Shown: piece by piece, positions 29,650-37,720 of the stretch | How positions within the stretch are numbered: the stretch's first letter is position 1 | How the letters are laid out: each line of letters opens with the position of its first letter | Assembly (NCBI GenBank): GCA_030748495.1 | Contig: JASMLX010000011.1 | Location: 1 to 64,000, forward strand | Length of the DNA stretch: 64,000 nt | Direction of reading: 5' to 3' | DNA from: Candidatus Poribacteria bacterium | GTDB taxonomy: Bacteria > Poribacteria > WGA-4E > UBA9662 | Translations under genes and position numbers: made by a program | The notes under the pieces: generated by a model | Database searches by the model: none | What the model was told of the DNA's origin: nothing | Seen by the model: only the letters and a program-made list of their open reading frames with translations

Positions 29650-30410
29650 TTACGTCGTTGGGTGGTCAAGAATATAGCCAGGCTCTAGAAGATCAGCCCC
29701 AACTGCTGGTCGAATGCTATCCGGCTTCAGTGCCCAACGACTGATGCCGCCGCTGTTGCCCTTCCACTCCAAACCGACAACGGCCGGTAAGGCCAACGTG
29801 ATGTGGTTACGCCGTCCGCCGACCTTACCCGCCTGACTGCCCTCAATCCGTCACTCTGGTTTGAGTTCTCGATGGTAACCCCGATCTTCTGGGCCTCTTC
29901 ATCCTTCTGCTGTACTGCTGATACAGAACCGCACCTCTTCCTCACCGGCTTCGACTCGATCAGAGACTAGCCACCCAAATCCCTTCCGCTGGGTGGGCAG
30001 GGCTGTTGGAGGACCGCCAACATCTTGGCTTGCCCGATTAGCCTGACCATCGGGCTTGAGCTGACGCTTCGACTTTAAACCAAGCCAAAATGACCTGCCC
30101 CACTGGCACAACAGTTTGAGCTTATTCAGGCCGACGTAACATCAATACCAAAGTCCACCATCCGGTTTAAAACCACCCTGTCGAGCCGTCTCCAGCCTTG
30201 CTCATTCTGACTCTTTCCATCCTTCTCTGGGTCCAAAATACGCCCGTCGACAGCAATGGATAAGTCACCATCAGTCATAATAATCTGATCCGGTTGAGGC
30301 CCTCAACTTCGAGGTGTAGCCGGTAAGGCTGGTCGGTGATTATATCATCGACAACCAGGTAGCCGGAGCCAAGCTTAACCAGGTTCTCGACTTATAGGCA
30401 CGGGATAGCC
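29650..30410 (-). pseudogene. IS4/IS701-like DDE transposase remnant
   Basis: Read across frames on the minus strand, the sequence follows a DDE transposase. First comes ENLVKLGSGYLVVDDIITDQ, whose V-V-D-D carries the first catalytic Asp. Then LLxTDG, GRILDPEKDGKSQNEQ, LNKLKLLCQWGRSFWLGLKS and KRQLKPDG follow. The end reads GGRRNHITLALPAVVGLEWK and then ALKPDSIRPAVGADLLEPGY, which is the usual C-terminus (RNHI...LRLE...). Several frameshifts and stops are present, and the N-terminal part is missing. The remnant begins where the ASST-like gene breaks off, so its insertion may have truncated that gene. Confidence 0.68.
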
Positions 30411-30928
30411 GGCTCACGCGCAAGGCTCTTCGACGTGCTCGCTAAAGGAGAAATACCATAGTATTTCTTTGTTTCGGTTGATCTTGAGGATGACATCGGT
30501 CCGCATACTACCGGGCTCGGTACCGGGTTGGTAGATTCTGCGAGCGACCGGTTCGCGCTTGGCGGCTAACGAAACGACGATATCGCCACCGAACCAAAAG
30601 TCATGGTGGTTCGGCGCGACTAAGTCGCCGTTACCTCTCCATCGCCACACAGTTTTGTTGTCTGACGTCAGCTCTTCGAGCCAGTGTCCGCAGTTGTGGG
30701 TGAAGAGATGCCTGTTCGGTAGCAACTCGGCCACGTTGCTGTGAGTCACCTCCCAAGTGTGTGCAAGCAGTTCCCTCATGTCGATCAAGTACTCCCGATC
30801 GCCTAGGCGAGGGAGTACAGCGTGTAGTTTTGGTAGCATCTCTCAGTAACACCGGCCCTTATTCCGAAGGGGATGGAATGAAGCTGTGTCTTCTCGCTGG
30901 CTGTCAGTAGTTTTCCGTTTATGTACAT
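30411..30928 (-). pseudogene. Truncated arylsulfotransferase (ASST)-like beta-propeller gene
   Basis: The gene keeps a start (ATG at 30928, AAGGA upstream) and reads GVTERCYQNYTLYSL. It then shifts frame near 30810 into GDREYLIDMRELLAHTWEV, NVAELLPNRHLFTHNCGHWL and NGDLVAPNHHDFWFGGDI. The stop at 30414 follows FSFSEHVEEPCA. The repeated W-[KR]-W and HHDF/LPN signatures are typical of ASST-type propellers, but only about 170 of the expected 350 or more residues remain. It sits 31 bases downstream of a sulfatase in the same direction, so the two were probably one operon. An ASST-type PQQ-like propeller of another function is the main alternative. Confidence 0.5.
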
Positions 30929-30959
30929 TCAGTTCCTTCTGGGCCTTTCAATTCGAGGG

Positions 30960-32288
30960 TTAGACCAATGCTCTCTCCGTCGAAAAGACGTCACCATCCG
31001 GCTCTTCCGGCAGCGTATTCTGCCAATCTTTGGTCATGCCTAGGAGGATTTGAACAGTGCCAGACTGGCTTTCTGCAACATTCGTCGATTCGGACAGATC
31101 AGCATCGATACGGTAGAGCTCGACGTGATCGAGGTTCCCGTTTGCCACCAACTTCCACGTTTCTTGGACAATTGCCCAACTTACCCAGTGGTCAGGACGG
31201 TCTTCTGGCGCCGGCCACGCGGATTGTGCTTTCCAGAATAGAGGCTTCATCCGACTCGGCATCGGATCTCCCATCAGGACGCTTACCATGCTCATACCAT
31301 CAGGAGCATAGTTCTCAGAAATCTCGACACCGGCTATCTCGCAGAAGGTCGGCAGTAGATCGACGGCTGAAATCAAGGAGGCCTGGTCCACTTGCCCGGC
31401 CGCAATTCTCCCGGGCCAACGGGCTATGAAGGGGACCCCAATTCCACCTTCGAAGAGGGCGGCTTTGTAGCCTCTGCACCCCCCGGTGATACCCCGCGAC
31501 GCGGCAATTCCCCAGCCTGCTCCAGTTGCAGTATCGTACATAAGCTCCAATTTCGGCGGGCCAACCGCTCGTGCTGGCCCGTTATCGGAACTAAATATCA
31601 CAAGTGTATTCTTGGTGATTTCAAGCCGGTCAAGCGTAGCTAATACCTCACCGATCCGGTCGTCGGCGTGCGAGAGAACGGATGCGTAGATCCGGTCTTT
31701 TTCGTCCTCGATATGGCGAAAACGCCGTTCGTATCTGGGGACAGTATGAAATGGCGTGTGGGGCTCGTGTACCCAAAGGTTCACATAGAATGGCTTGCCG
31801 TCTCGATGCGCCTTTTCGATGAATTCGATTGTTTTTCTCGCATCTTCGTGTACCGGTAGCTGTTCGCCGGCACAATTGAACGCCCAGGCGTGATCGTAGC
31901 CATACACCTCAGGCAGCGGCGAATCCGGAATCATGTTATTCGACAGATGCCACTTTCCGAAATGGGCCGTGCGATACCCCGCATTCCTGAGCATTTGGGG
32001 GAGAAATGGGGCCTCAGGACTAAGCCAATCCGGCATGCCACGACTCGCGTTGTTCGATGCCCAGGCGAAATGGCCATCGATATTGTAACGAGCAGGGAAG
32101 TGCCCCGTCATCGCGGCGGTACGACTGGGGGAACACACCCCGCTTGCGACCGTAAAGCGGTGAATGTCCGTTCCTTCGTTCGCAAGCCGATCGATATTCG
32201 GTGTTTTCACATACGGGTGTCCGTGGCAACTGAGATCTCCCCATCCCCAATCATCCGCGAAGATGAACAGGATATTAGGTTTCATCAT
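30960..32288 (-). CDS. Type I (formylglycine-dependent) sulfatase
   Basis: Starts MKPNILFIFADDWGWGDLSC, where the paired Asp residues bind calcium. The sulfatase signature is VASGVCSPSRTAAMTG; counting from the ATG at 32285, C51 would become formylglycine. FSSDNGPARAVG supplies later metal ligands. Length, about 441 aa, is typical. It differs strongly from the sulfatase at 11177-12643. Two adjacent ATGs (32288 and 32285) follow AAGGA; a longer frame reaches 32327 without a ribosome site. No convincing signal peptide. The gene was probably cotranscribed with the now-broken ASST-like gene, which points to sulfated carbohydrate or aryl-sulfate metabolism. Confidence 0.92.
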   Translation of the reverse strand: MMKPNILFIFADDWGWGDLSCHGHPYVKTPNIDRLANEGTDIHRFTVASGVCSPSRTAAMTGHFPARYNIDGHFAWASNNASRGMPDWLSPEAPFLPQMLRNAGYRTAHFGKWHLSNNMIPDSPLPEVYGYDHAWAFNCAGEQLPVHEDARKTIEFIEKAHRDGKPFYVNLWVHEPHTPFHTVPRYERRFRHIEDEKDRIYASVLSHADDRIGEVLATLDRLEITKNTLVIFSSDNGPARAVGPPKLELMYDTATGAGWGIAASRGITGGCRGYKAALFEGGIGVPFIARWPGRIAAGQVDQASLISAVDLLPTFCEIAGVEISENYAPDGMSMVSVLMGDPMPSRMKPLFWKAQSAWPAPEDRPDHWVSWAIVQETWKLVANGNLDHVELYRIDADLSESTNVAESQSGTVQILLGMTKDWQNTLPEEPDGDVFSTERALV

Positions 32289-33038
32289 TGAATGCTTTTT
32301 CCTTAGTATTTGCTGAACATAGAGCATTAACCAAAAGTTCCTTAGACGAGGATATGCTATTGTCAGATAAAAAGCAACTCGATGGGCCCACGTAATTCAA
32401 TCTTAAAAATCCCCCAACACTCGACTATGTCGTTTCCCTCCTTCACTAAGTTCTGAACTTCAGAAATTATCTTTAACGTATCAGCTAAAAGACAACCAAA
32501 AAAGTAAGCAAATTAACAAAAGCAAAGATGACAGCGAGAGTAAATCGTCACATTATTAAACTTCTTATATTTGTCGTAGTTTGATGAAAAATCTATAACT
32601 GACAGCTATCCGAATGCACAGTCGTATCTATCAGATCGATAAACTCCTTGCCTGTATTTGTAGGTTGATAACAAACTTTCCCTAGATCTGCGCGTCCAAT
32701 AGAATATCGAGCCTGGAGATTTGGTCCAATGTATGGACTCAATCTGGTCACTCTCTCTGTTCTCGTGATGCCCCAAAGCGGTCGTTCTGCTAATAATCAG
32801 TCGCCAATTCCAACCCAAGATACAAGCCTTTTACCAAATCGTTGTCGACTATAACCTGTTTCACTCACTGGGCCGGAGACCACCAGGTACTAGCCCTAGA
32901 TACTAACTCATTGCCACTAAGATTAAAAAAATGATCGGAGGGTTCCGACAACAATTTGGTGGTAGAGAAGGTAGTGGCTGCAGTAACAGCGGTAGACGCC
33001 GAGGCGGAGATCGATAACAAACCAAAAGGAGAAACAAA
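32289..33038. other. Intergenic region with an unassigned coding remnant
   Basis: About 750 bases. On the minus strand, ~32598-32780, a frame reads SPYIGPNLQARYSIGRADLG, then KVCYQPTNTGKEFIDLIDTT and a stop. It looks like the tail of a real protein, but there is no start and I cannot name it. The remainder is AT-rich and should hold the promoters of the leftward sulfatase and the rightward Spy-like gene. Confidence 0.35.
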
Positions 33039-33911
33039 ATGAGACATTATTTTGCAATTTTAACCCTCCTTGTACTGGGTTTTTGTGTCCAACTTAGCTT
33101 AAGCCAAGCCGAAGAAGAAAAAGCTAAAACAGTGTCAAGGGAACCCATCAAAACTCAAACCCTCAATACTAAAACCCAAGAAGGTCGGACAGAAAAATCT
33201 GAAACCATACCAAATAAGACAGAAGAAAGCAGGAAACAACAACTGGATCGAGACCGTAGCCGCGGAGATTGGCGTGGTGCCATCGAGCGGTTTAGAAACG
33301 CTTCACCGGAAGAGCGGCGAAAAATGCGTGGGAAATTGGGCCAACTCCTCAAATCACGTAGAAGTAAGATGGAACGTTGGAAAAATGGACGTCGGCGTCC
33401 GATAGATTCCCAACAACGTGAGCGTGAAATGGAGATAGAGAAGCGGGAACGTGAACACCAATTTCAACTCGAACGCATGCAGAAGGAACATGAGATGGAA
33501 ATGGAGCGCCTGGAGCAAAAACGATTAAGAGAAATACGCGAACACGAAATCCCGCACCTTGACTTTGAATTTGAATTTGAATTACCTGAGGATAAGATAT
33601 CCGATGAACAGAGGACAAAAACCCGGCTAATTCGGTTTAGGTTGGAACAGCAGACAATCCAAAAGATGGCTGAAATTCGGATTCAACAGTTCGAGGTGCA
33701 AATCGCTTTACAACAACAATTTTACAGTCAGCAAATCAATCCGGAACAACTAAAGGCCGACATCAAATCTATCGAAGAATTAATTAAGACCATAGCCACA
33801 CGGCAGAGTGAGATAAAAATTCTGCAGATTCAGGCCATGGTTGAAGTCAAGAGTCTACTCAATCCGGAACAACTAAAACACCTGATCAATCAATCAAAAG
33901 AGAATCACTAA
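33039..33911 (+). CDS. Periplasmic Spy/CpxP-like, highly charged coiled-coil protein
   Basis: A strong ribosome site (AAAGGAGAAACAAA before the ATG) and a classical signal peptide (FAILTLLVLGFCVQLSLSQA) open the gene. A Lys/Thr/Glu-rich linker is followed by repeated ER-rich helix (residues ~110-185), e.g. REREMEIEKREREHQFQLER, which should form a long charged coiled coil. The C-terminal ~90 residues contain QQFYSQQINPEQLKADIKSI and VKSLLNPEQLKHLINQ, the LTPEQ-like motif of the Spy/CpxP/LTXXQ group. Those periplasmic proteins act as chaperones or metal-stress sensors. Whether it binds metal or protein is unknown; the long ER-rich insert is unusual for the family. Confidence 0.65.
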   Translation: MRHYFAILTLLVLGFCVQLSLSQAEEEKAKTVSREPIKTQTLNTKTQEGRTEKSETIPNKTEESRKQQLDRDRSRGDWRGAIERFRNASPEERRKMRGKLGQLLKSRRSKMERWKNGRRRPIDSQQREREMEIEKREREHQFQLERMQKEHEMEMERLEQKRLREIREHEIPHLDFEFEFELPEDKISDEQRTKTRLIRFRLEQQTIQKMAEIRIQQFEVQIALQQQFYSQQINPEQLKADIKSIEELIKTIATRQSEIKILQIQAMVEVKSLLNPEQLKHLINQSKENH

Positions 33912-34007
33912 ACTGAAATGCCAGGTTGATAAACTACACCGGACCGGCAAGCAAATGGGGGTGTTTGGAATCTCAGCCCCCCTATTAGAGGTCGGGAACA
34001 TATTCTA

Positions 34008-34859
34008 ATGATCACTGACTGCCATACACACTTTTGGCGTTATCCAGGGGAGTTGACCGAAGAGTTAGCGCGTGAAACCTTCATTATGCGTCATCAAAAG
34101 GTTGAATTGGACATTACGGCGGAACGGCATACAACTGATACGGCTAAGGCAGATCGCGTGATTGTGTTCGGATTACGGGCACCTCTCACCGGATTCCTGA
34201 CTGTGAATGACACTGTAGCGGAGTATGTTCGAACAGACCCCAAAAAATTAATCGGGTTCGCTGCTATTTGCCCAACTGAAGATAGCGCCTTATCTGAGGT
34301 GGATCGTACCGTCAATGAACTAGGGCTCAGAGGCTTGAAAATGAGTCCTATCTATGGTGGGTGGGACCCGCAAGACCCGCGTGCCATGTCCATATTTGCC
34401 AAAGCCGAACAATACGGCTTGCCGATTATGTTTCATCAAGGTACTACCTTCCCACGTAAAGCCCCGCTAAAGTACGCTAATCCTGTCTTACTTGAGGACA
34501 TTGCTCTCCAATTTCCTGAGCTAAAGATGATCATTGCTCACATGGGACACCCTTGGGAAGCAGAAACGACCGTATTAATTCGGAAACAGCCTAACGTTTT
34601 CGCCGATATCTCTGCCCTGTTTTATCGCCCTTGGCAATTCTACAATTCACTTCGGTTAGCCGTGGAGTACGGTGTGACCAACAAACTTCTGTTCGGTACC
34701 GACTACCCTATCGCTACCCTAGACGAAACCGTTGAAGGGTTGTACGATATTGTCAATCTGTCGAAAGAGATGCGCCTGCCAGCCTTACCAGACGACCTAC
34801 CGGAACAAATCCTGTATTGTGACACGCTGAACCTTCTCGGACTCGACGATTTGGCTTAG
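34008..34859 (+). CDS. Amidohydrolase 2-family metal-dependent hydrolase
   Basis: The start MITDCHTHFWRYPGE has the HxH metal pair H6/H8. Further barrel motifs are LRGLKMSPIYGGWDPQDPRA, GLPIMFHQGTTFP (His), LKMIIAHMGHPWEAE (His) and LLFGTDYPI, whose Asp ends the active site. The length (283 aa) and order match the amidohydrolase-related (PF04909) TIM barrels, which include decarboxylases of the ACMSD/gamma-resorcylate type. The substrate is unknown. The gene is single, about 96 bases after the Spy-like gene and with a long noncoding gap after it. Confidence 0.85.
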   Translation: MITDCHTHFWRYPGELTEELARETFIMRHQKVELDITAERHTTDTAKADRVIVFGLRAPLTGFLTVNDTVAEYVRTDPKKLIGFAAICPTEDSALSEVDRTVNELGLRGLKMSPIYGGWDPQDPRAMSIFAKAEQYGLPIMFHQGTTFPRKAPLKYANPVLLEDIALQFPELKMIIAHMGHPWEAETTVLIRKQPNVFADISALFYRPWQFYNSLRLAVEYGVTNKLLFGTDYPIATLDETVEGLYDIVNLSKEMRLPALPDDLPEQILYCDTLNLLGLDDLA

Positions 34860-35514
34860 ATCCAAGGAGTTAGCACCGTGTGGACGTGAGATCGCCACCA
34901 TTACAGTTAGACATTTTCAATTGTGCTTCTCTGTTGACATAATCTGAGCACTAGCACAAGAGAACTAAGTATAATTCCGAGGCCAACATTCTGATTCGTT
35001 GCGGTGTGAAGTGCGCAACGCTTGACTGTGATGAAGAACGCCACTATTTTTATTGACTATTGCTAACGCCTCCTTTGCCAAGTTGATTAATTGCAGGCGG
35101 CACAAGGTTATACTAACAAGTTTAGACCAGCTTTAACTTCTAACCGGCACCGAACGGCAGAATAGATACCATCACCTCGGTTAATGAATCAGATAGATTT
35201 CATGAACGGATATCGTCTAGGCACCAGATCACTACCCAGATAGTTAGGTGTCGAACAAAAAAGTTCTAACTACCGAACAGCGCTCGAAATTGGTATACTA
35301 GGTAGGGGGATAACGTGTCAATGACTATTTGCTGTCGCCTCGAATGCTGTTATAATGGAACAGGGATCACTTTATGTTTTCGGTTGCTTTTTTCTACCTC
35401 TCAAGGCTTCCAATTATCCAAACTTTAGTAATTTAAAGTGTGCAATAATAACCTACATTTGAAATCACAAGGCCTAATTATTTTGAGTCTGACGTAACAA
35501 TTGGGAGAATAAAG
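34860..35514. other. Noncoding interval upstream of a Gfo/Idh/MocA gene
   Basis: About 650 bases with no supported gene. It contains a possible promoter near its right end (separate entry). A TTGACA at 34935 and a TATAAT 30 bases later are too far apart to be a normal pair. Confidence 0.4.
35329..35356 (+). promoter_or_regulatory. Possible sigma-70-type promoter
   Basis: TTGCTG at 35329-35334 and a perfect TATAAT at 35351-35356 are 16 bases apart. This lies 158 bases upstream of the Gfo/Idh/MocA start, which leaves a long leader. The -35 is only half-matched, so the call is tentative. Confidence 0.35.
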
Positions 35515-36576
35515 ATGGTTCGGATCGGTATTATCGGTATTGGATTCATGGGCATGATCCACTACTATGGAGCAAAAAGAGTCAACGGCTGTCAAGTGAC
35601 GGCCATATGCACCAGAAATCCAAAGAAACTAGATGGCGATTGGACTAGTATTCAAGGCAATTTCGGCCCACGTGGTGGAATTGAGGATCTATCTAATGTT
35701 GCCACTTATAACCGGATTGAAGACCTATTAGCTGATTCCAACGTAGACCTGGTCGATATCTGTCTGCCTACGGAATATCACAAAGAGGTAACGATTGCGG
35801 CCTTGAAAGCGGGGAAACATGTGCTGTGTGAAAAACCAATTGAGGTTGATATCGATGCGGCCAATGAAATGGTGGAGGCGAGTCAGCAAAGTGGCAAACA
35901 GTTTATGGTTGCGCATGTATTGCCCTTTTTCCCGGAATTCAACTACGCCTTGAAAGCCGTTCAAAGTGGCAAATATGGAGGTCTTCTAGGAGCCCATTTT
36001 AGACGATTAACCAGCCAACCTTCTGCCCGCAGTGCAGAGATGATCATCAAAAGTGGTGCGCCGGGTATCGACTTACATATCCATGACACCCATTTTATCC
36101 AGATCTTAGGTGGAATGCCAGATGCAGTTTTCTCACGTGGGAAAATAGCCACTAGTCAAGATGGCATTGCGACGTCGTTTGTAGATTACCTCTCAACCCA
36201 ATATATCTACCAAGATAATCCACAACTGGCCATCTCGTCCTGGTCTGGTGGCATTTCGGCCAAAGCTCGTGCTTTTAGTCACGGCTTTGAGATTTTTCTG
36301 GAACGAGCCACCTTGACATTTGAAGCCTCAACATTGGCTGGCCAAGGCGTATCAAATCCCTTGCAGTTGATCGAAAGCAGTGGAGAGGTACACCATCCAG
36401 ATTTAGATCAGTCCGATCCAGTGGATGCCTTTACCAACGAGATCGCCTATGCCGTTTCGGCACTTGAAGGATCAGTCGATGACGGATTCCTCTCCGGCAT
36501 TGGTGCCAGGGATGCATTGGCACTCTGTTATAAAGAGGCCGAATCCGTTGCCACAGGAAGAATCGTTGCCGTTTAA
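35515..36576 (+). CDS. Gfo/Idh/MocA-family oxidoreductase
   Basis: The Rossmann start VRIGIIGIGFMGMIHYYGA has the GIGFMG loop. It is followed by DLVDICLPTEYHKEVTIAAL and the hallmark CEKPIEVD, with catalytic Lys. The C-terminal substrate domain contains GAPGIDLHIHDTHFIQILGG, with the conserved Asp/His pair. The 353-residue length is normal. It is not closely similar to the other two Gfo/Idh/MocA proteins in this window, so its substrate probably differs. It is an NAD(P)-dependent sugar or polyol dehydrogenase by family; nothing more specific can be read. Confidence 0.9.
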   Translation: MVRIGIIGIGFMGMIHYYGAKRVNGCQVTAICTRNPKKLDGDWTSIQGNFGPRGGIEDLSNVATYNRIEDLLADSNVDLVDICLPTEYHKEVTIAALKAGKHVLCEKPIEVDIDAANEMVEASQQSGKQFMVAHVLPFFPEFNYALKAVQSGKYGGLLGAHFRRLTSQPSARSAEMIIKSGAPGIDLHIHDTHFIQILGGMPDAVFSRGKIATSQDGIATSFVDYLSTQYIYQDNPQLAISSWSGGISAKARAFSHGFEIFLERATLTFEASTLAGQGVSNPLQLIESSGEVHHPDLDQSDPVDAFTNEIAYAVSALEGSVDDGFLSGIGARDALALCYKEAESVATGRIVAV

Positions 36577-36699
36577 CCGGGCAGGATTCTAACCCAATCT
36601 GTTGCCTCGAGAAGAGTAGGAATTGAGAGTTGATTCCGTCTGACTTCTCAATTAGTGGCCTCTACTTCTCTATTTACCATCCCACTCGGATTTTATTGC

Positions 36700-37680
36700 A
36701 TGAAGATAGGTATTCTCTCACGCGCTAGCCAGAGTTACACCACACAGCGATTGGTAGAAGCCGCTAAATCGGCTCAGCACCAAGTCTATGTCTTAGATCC
36801 TTTCCGCTTTTCACTCCTCATTTCAGACTGCTCGAACATATCCCAAAACCCCCTCTGTTTTAGGCCCGATGACTCTAGTTTACCACCTCCCACTCAAGAG
36901 CTACAAATACTGTACGATGGGGCTTTGGTGGATGACTTTGACCTGATTTTACCTCGACTGAGTATCACAACGGCTCCATTTGCCTCTGAAGTTGTTGCTC
37001 ATTTTGAAACTTCGGGTGTTCCGTTACTGAATAAATCGCAGCAGATCTTAGTAGCCCGACACAAGTTTCGTAGCTTGCGCCGTCTAACCGAACACGGAAT
37101 TCCGGTTATCCCGAGTTTTACTACCGGGTCGCCGGAGTTCTTGGAGAATTCGGTTTCTAAAATTGGGACCTACCCAATTTTGATGAAACCATTTCAAGGA
37201 ACGCACGGACGTGGGCTGATGTTGCTCGACACTGCGATTTCCTTGCGTTCTTCTGTGGAGGTGATGTGCGAACTTCACCAGGACTATGTGGTTCAGCCTT
37301 TTATCGGTAGTTCGTCCGGCCGAGATATTCGCATTATCGTGGTCGGCGGTCAAGCGGTAGCCGCAATGCAACGAACCGCTCAGGTTGGAGAATACCGAGC
37401 TAATTTTCATCGAGGAGGACAAGGTCAGTTGATATCGATTTCAGATCAACTCCGGGATCTAGCTATCCGAGCTACTGCGGCCATAGGGCTTGAAGTCGCA
37501 GGCGTAGATCTACTAGAGACAAACGGTACGCTGGAAGATACTGCCTATGCGGTGTTGGAAGTCAACCCTTCACCTGGCTTGGAGGAGATTGAAGCAGTTA
37601 CTCAAATCGGTATCGCTGAAGCGATTATAGAACACGGCGAGCAAGTCGCTGGTGAAGTTAGAAGCTTACCATTGTCTTGA
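36700..37680 (+). CDS. RimK-like ATP-grasp ligase
   Basis: Begins MKIGILSRASQSYTTQRLVE, as in RimK. The ATP-grasp core contains HKFRSLRRLTEHGIPVIPSF, the glycine-rich loop GTHGRGLMLL, VVQPFIGSSSGRDIRIIVVG and VLEVNPSPGLEEIE, with the metal-binding Glu and Asn. RimK adds glutamate residues to ribosomal protein S6; relatives make other glutamyl or amide bonds, such as in coenzyme F420 or peptides. The start is placed at 36700; an in-frame GTG 45 bases upstream would add 15 residues not found in relatives. It follows the oxidoreductase by about 123 bases, so cotranscription is possible. The substrate is unknown. Confidence 0.82.
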   Translation: MKIGILSRASQSYTTQRLVEAAKSAQHQVYVLDPFRFSLLISDCSNISQNPLCFRPDDSSLPPPTQELQILYDGALVDDFDLILPRLSITTAPFASEVVAHFETSGVPLLNKSQQILVARHKFRSLRRLTEHGIPVIPSFTTGSPEFLENSVSKIGTYPILMKPFQGTHGRGLMLLDTAISLRSSVEVMCELHQDYVVQPFIGSSSGRDIRIIVVGGQAVAAMQRTAQVGEYRANFHRGGQGQLISISDQLRDLAIRATAAIGLEVAGVDLLETNGTLEDTAYAVLEVNPSPGLEEIEAVTQIGIAEAIIEHGEQVAGEVRSLPLS

Positions 37681-37720
37681 AAGCATAGAACCCTTTCATC
37701 TAACCTGTGCACTTCACTAC

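Noticed and set aside
34935..34980. TTGACA and TATAAT pair
   Set aside because: Spacing is about 30 bases, far beyond the 16-18 of a normal promoter.
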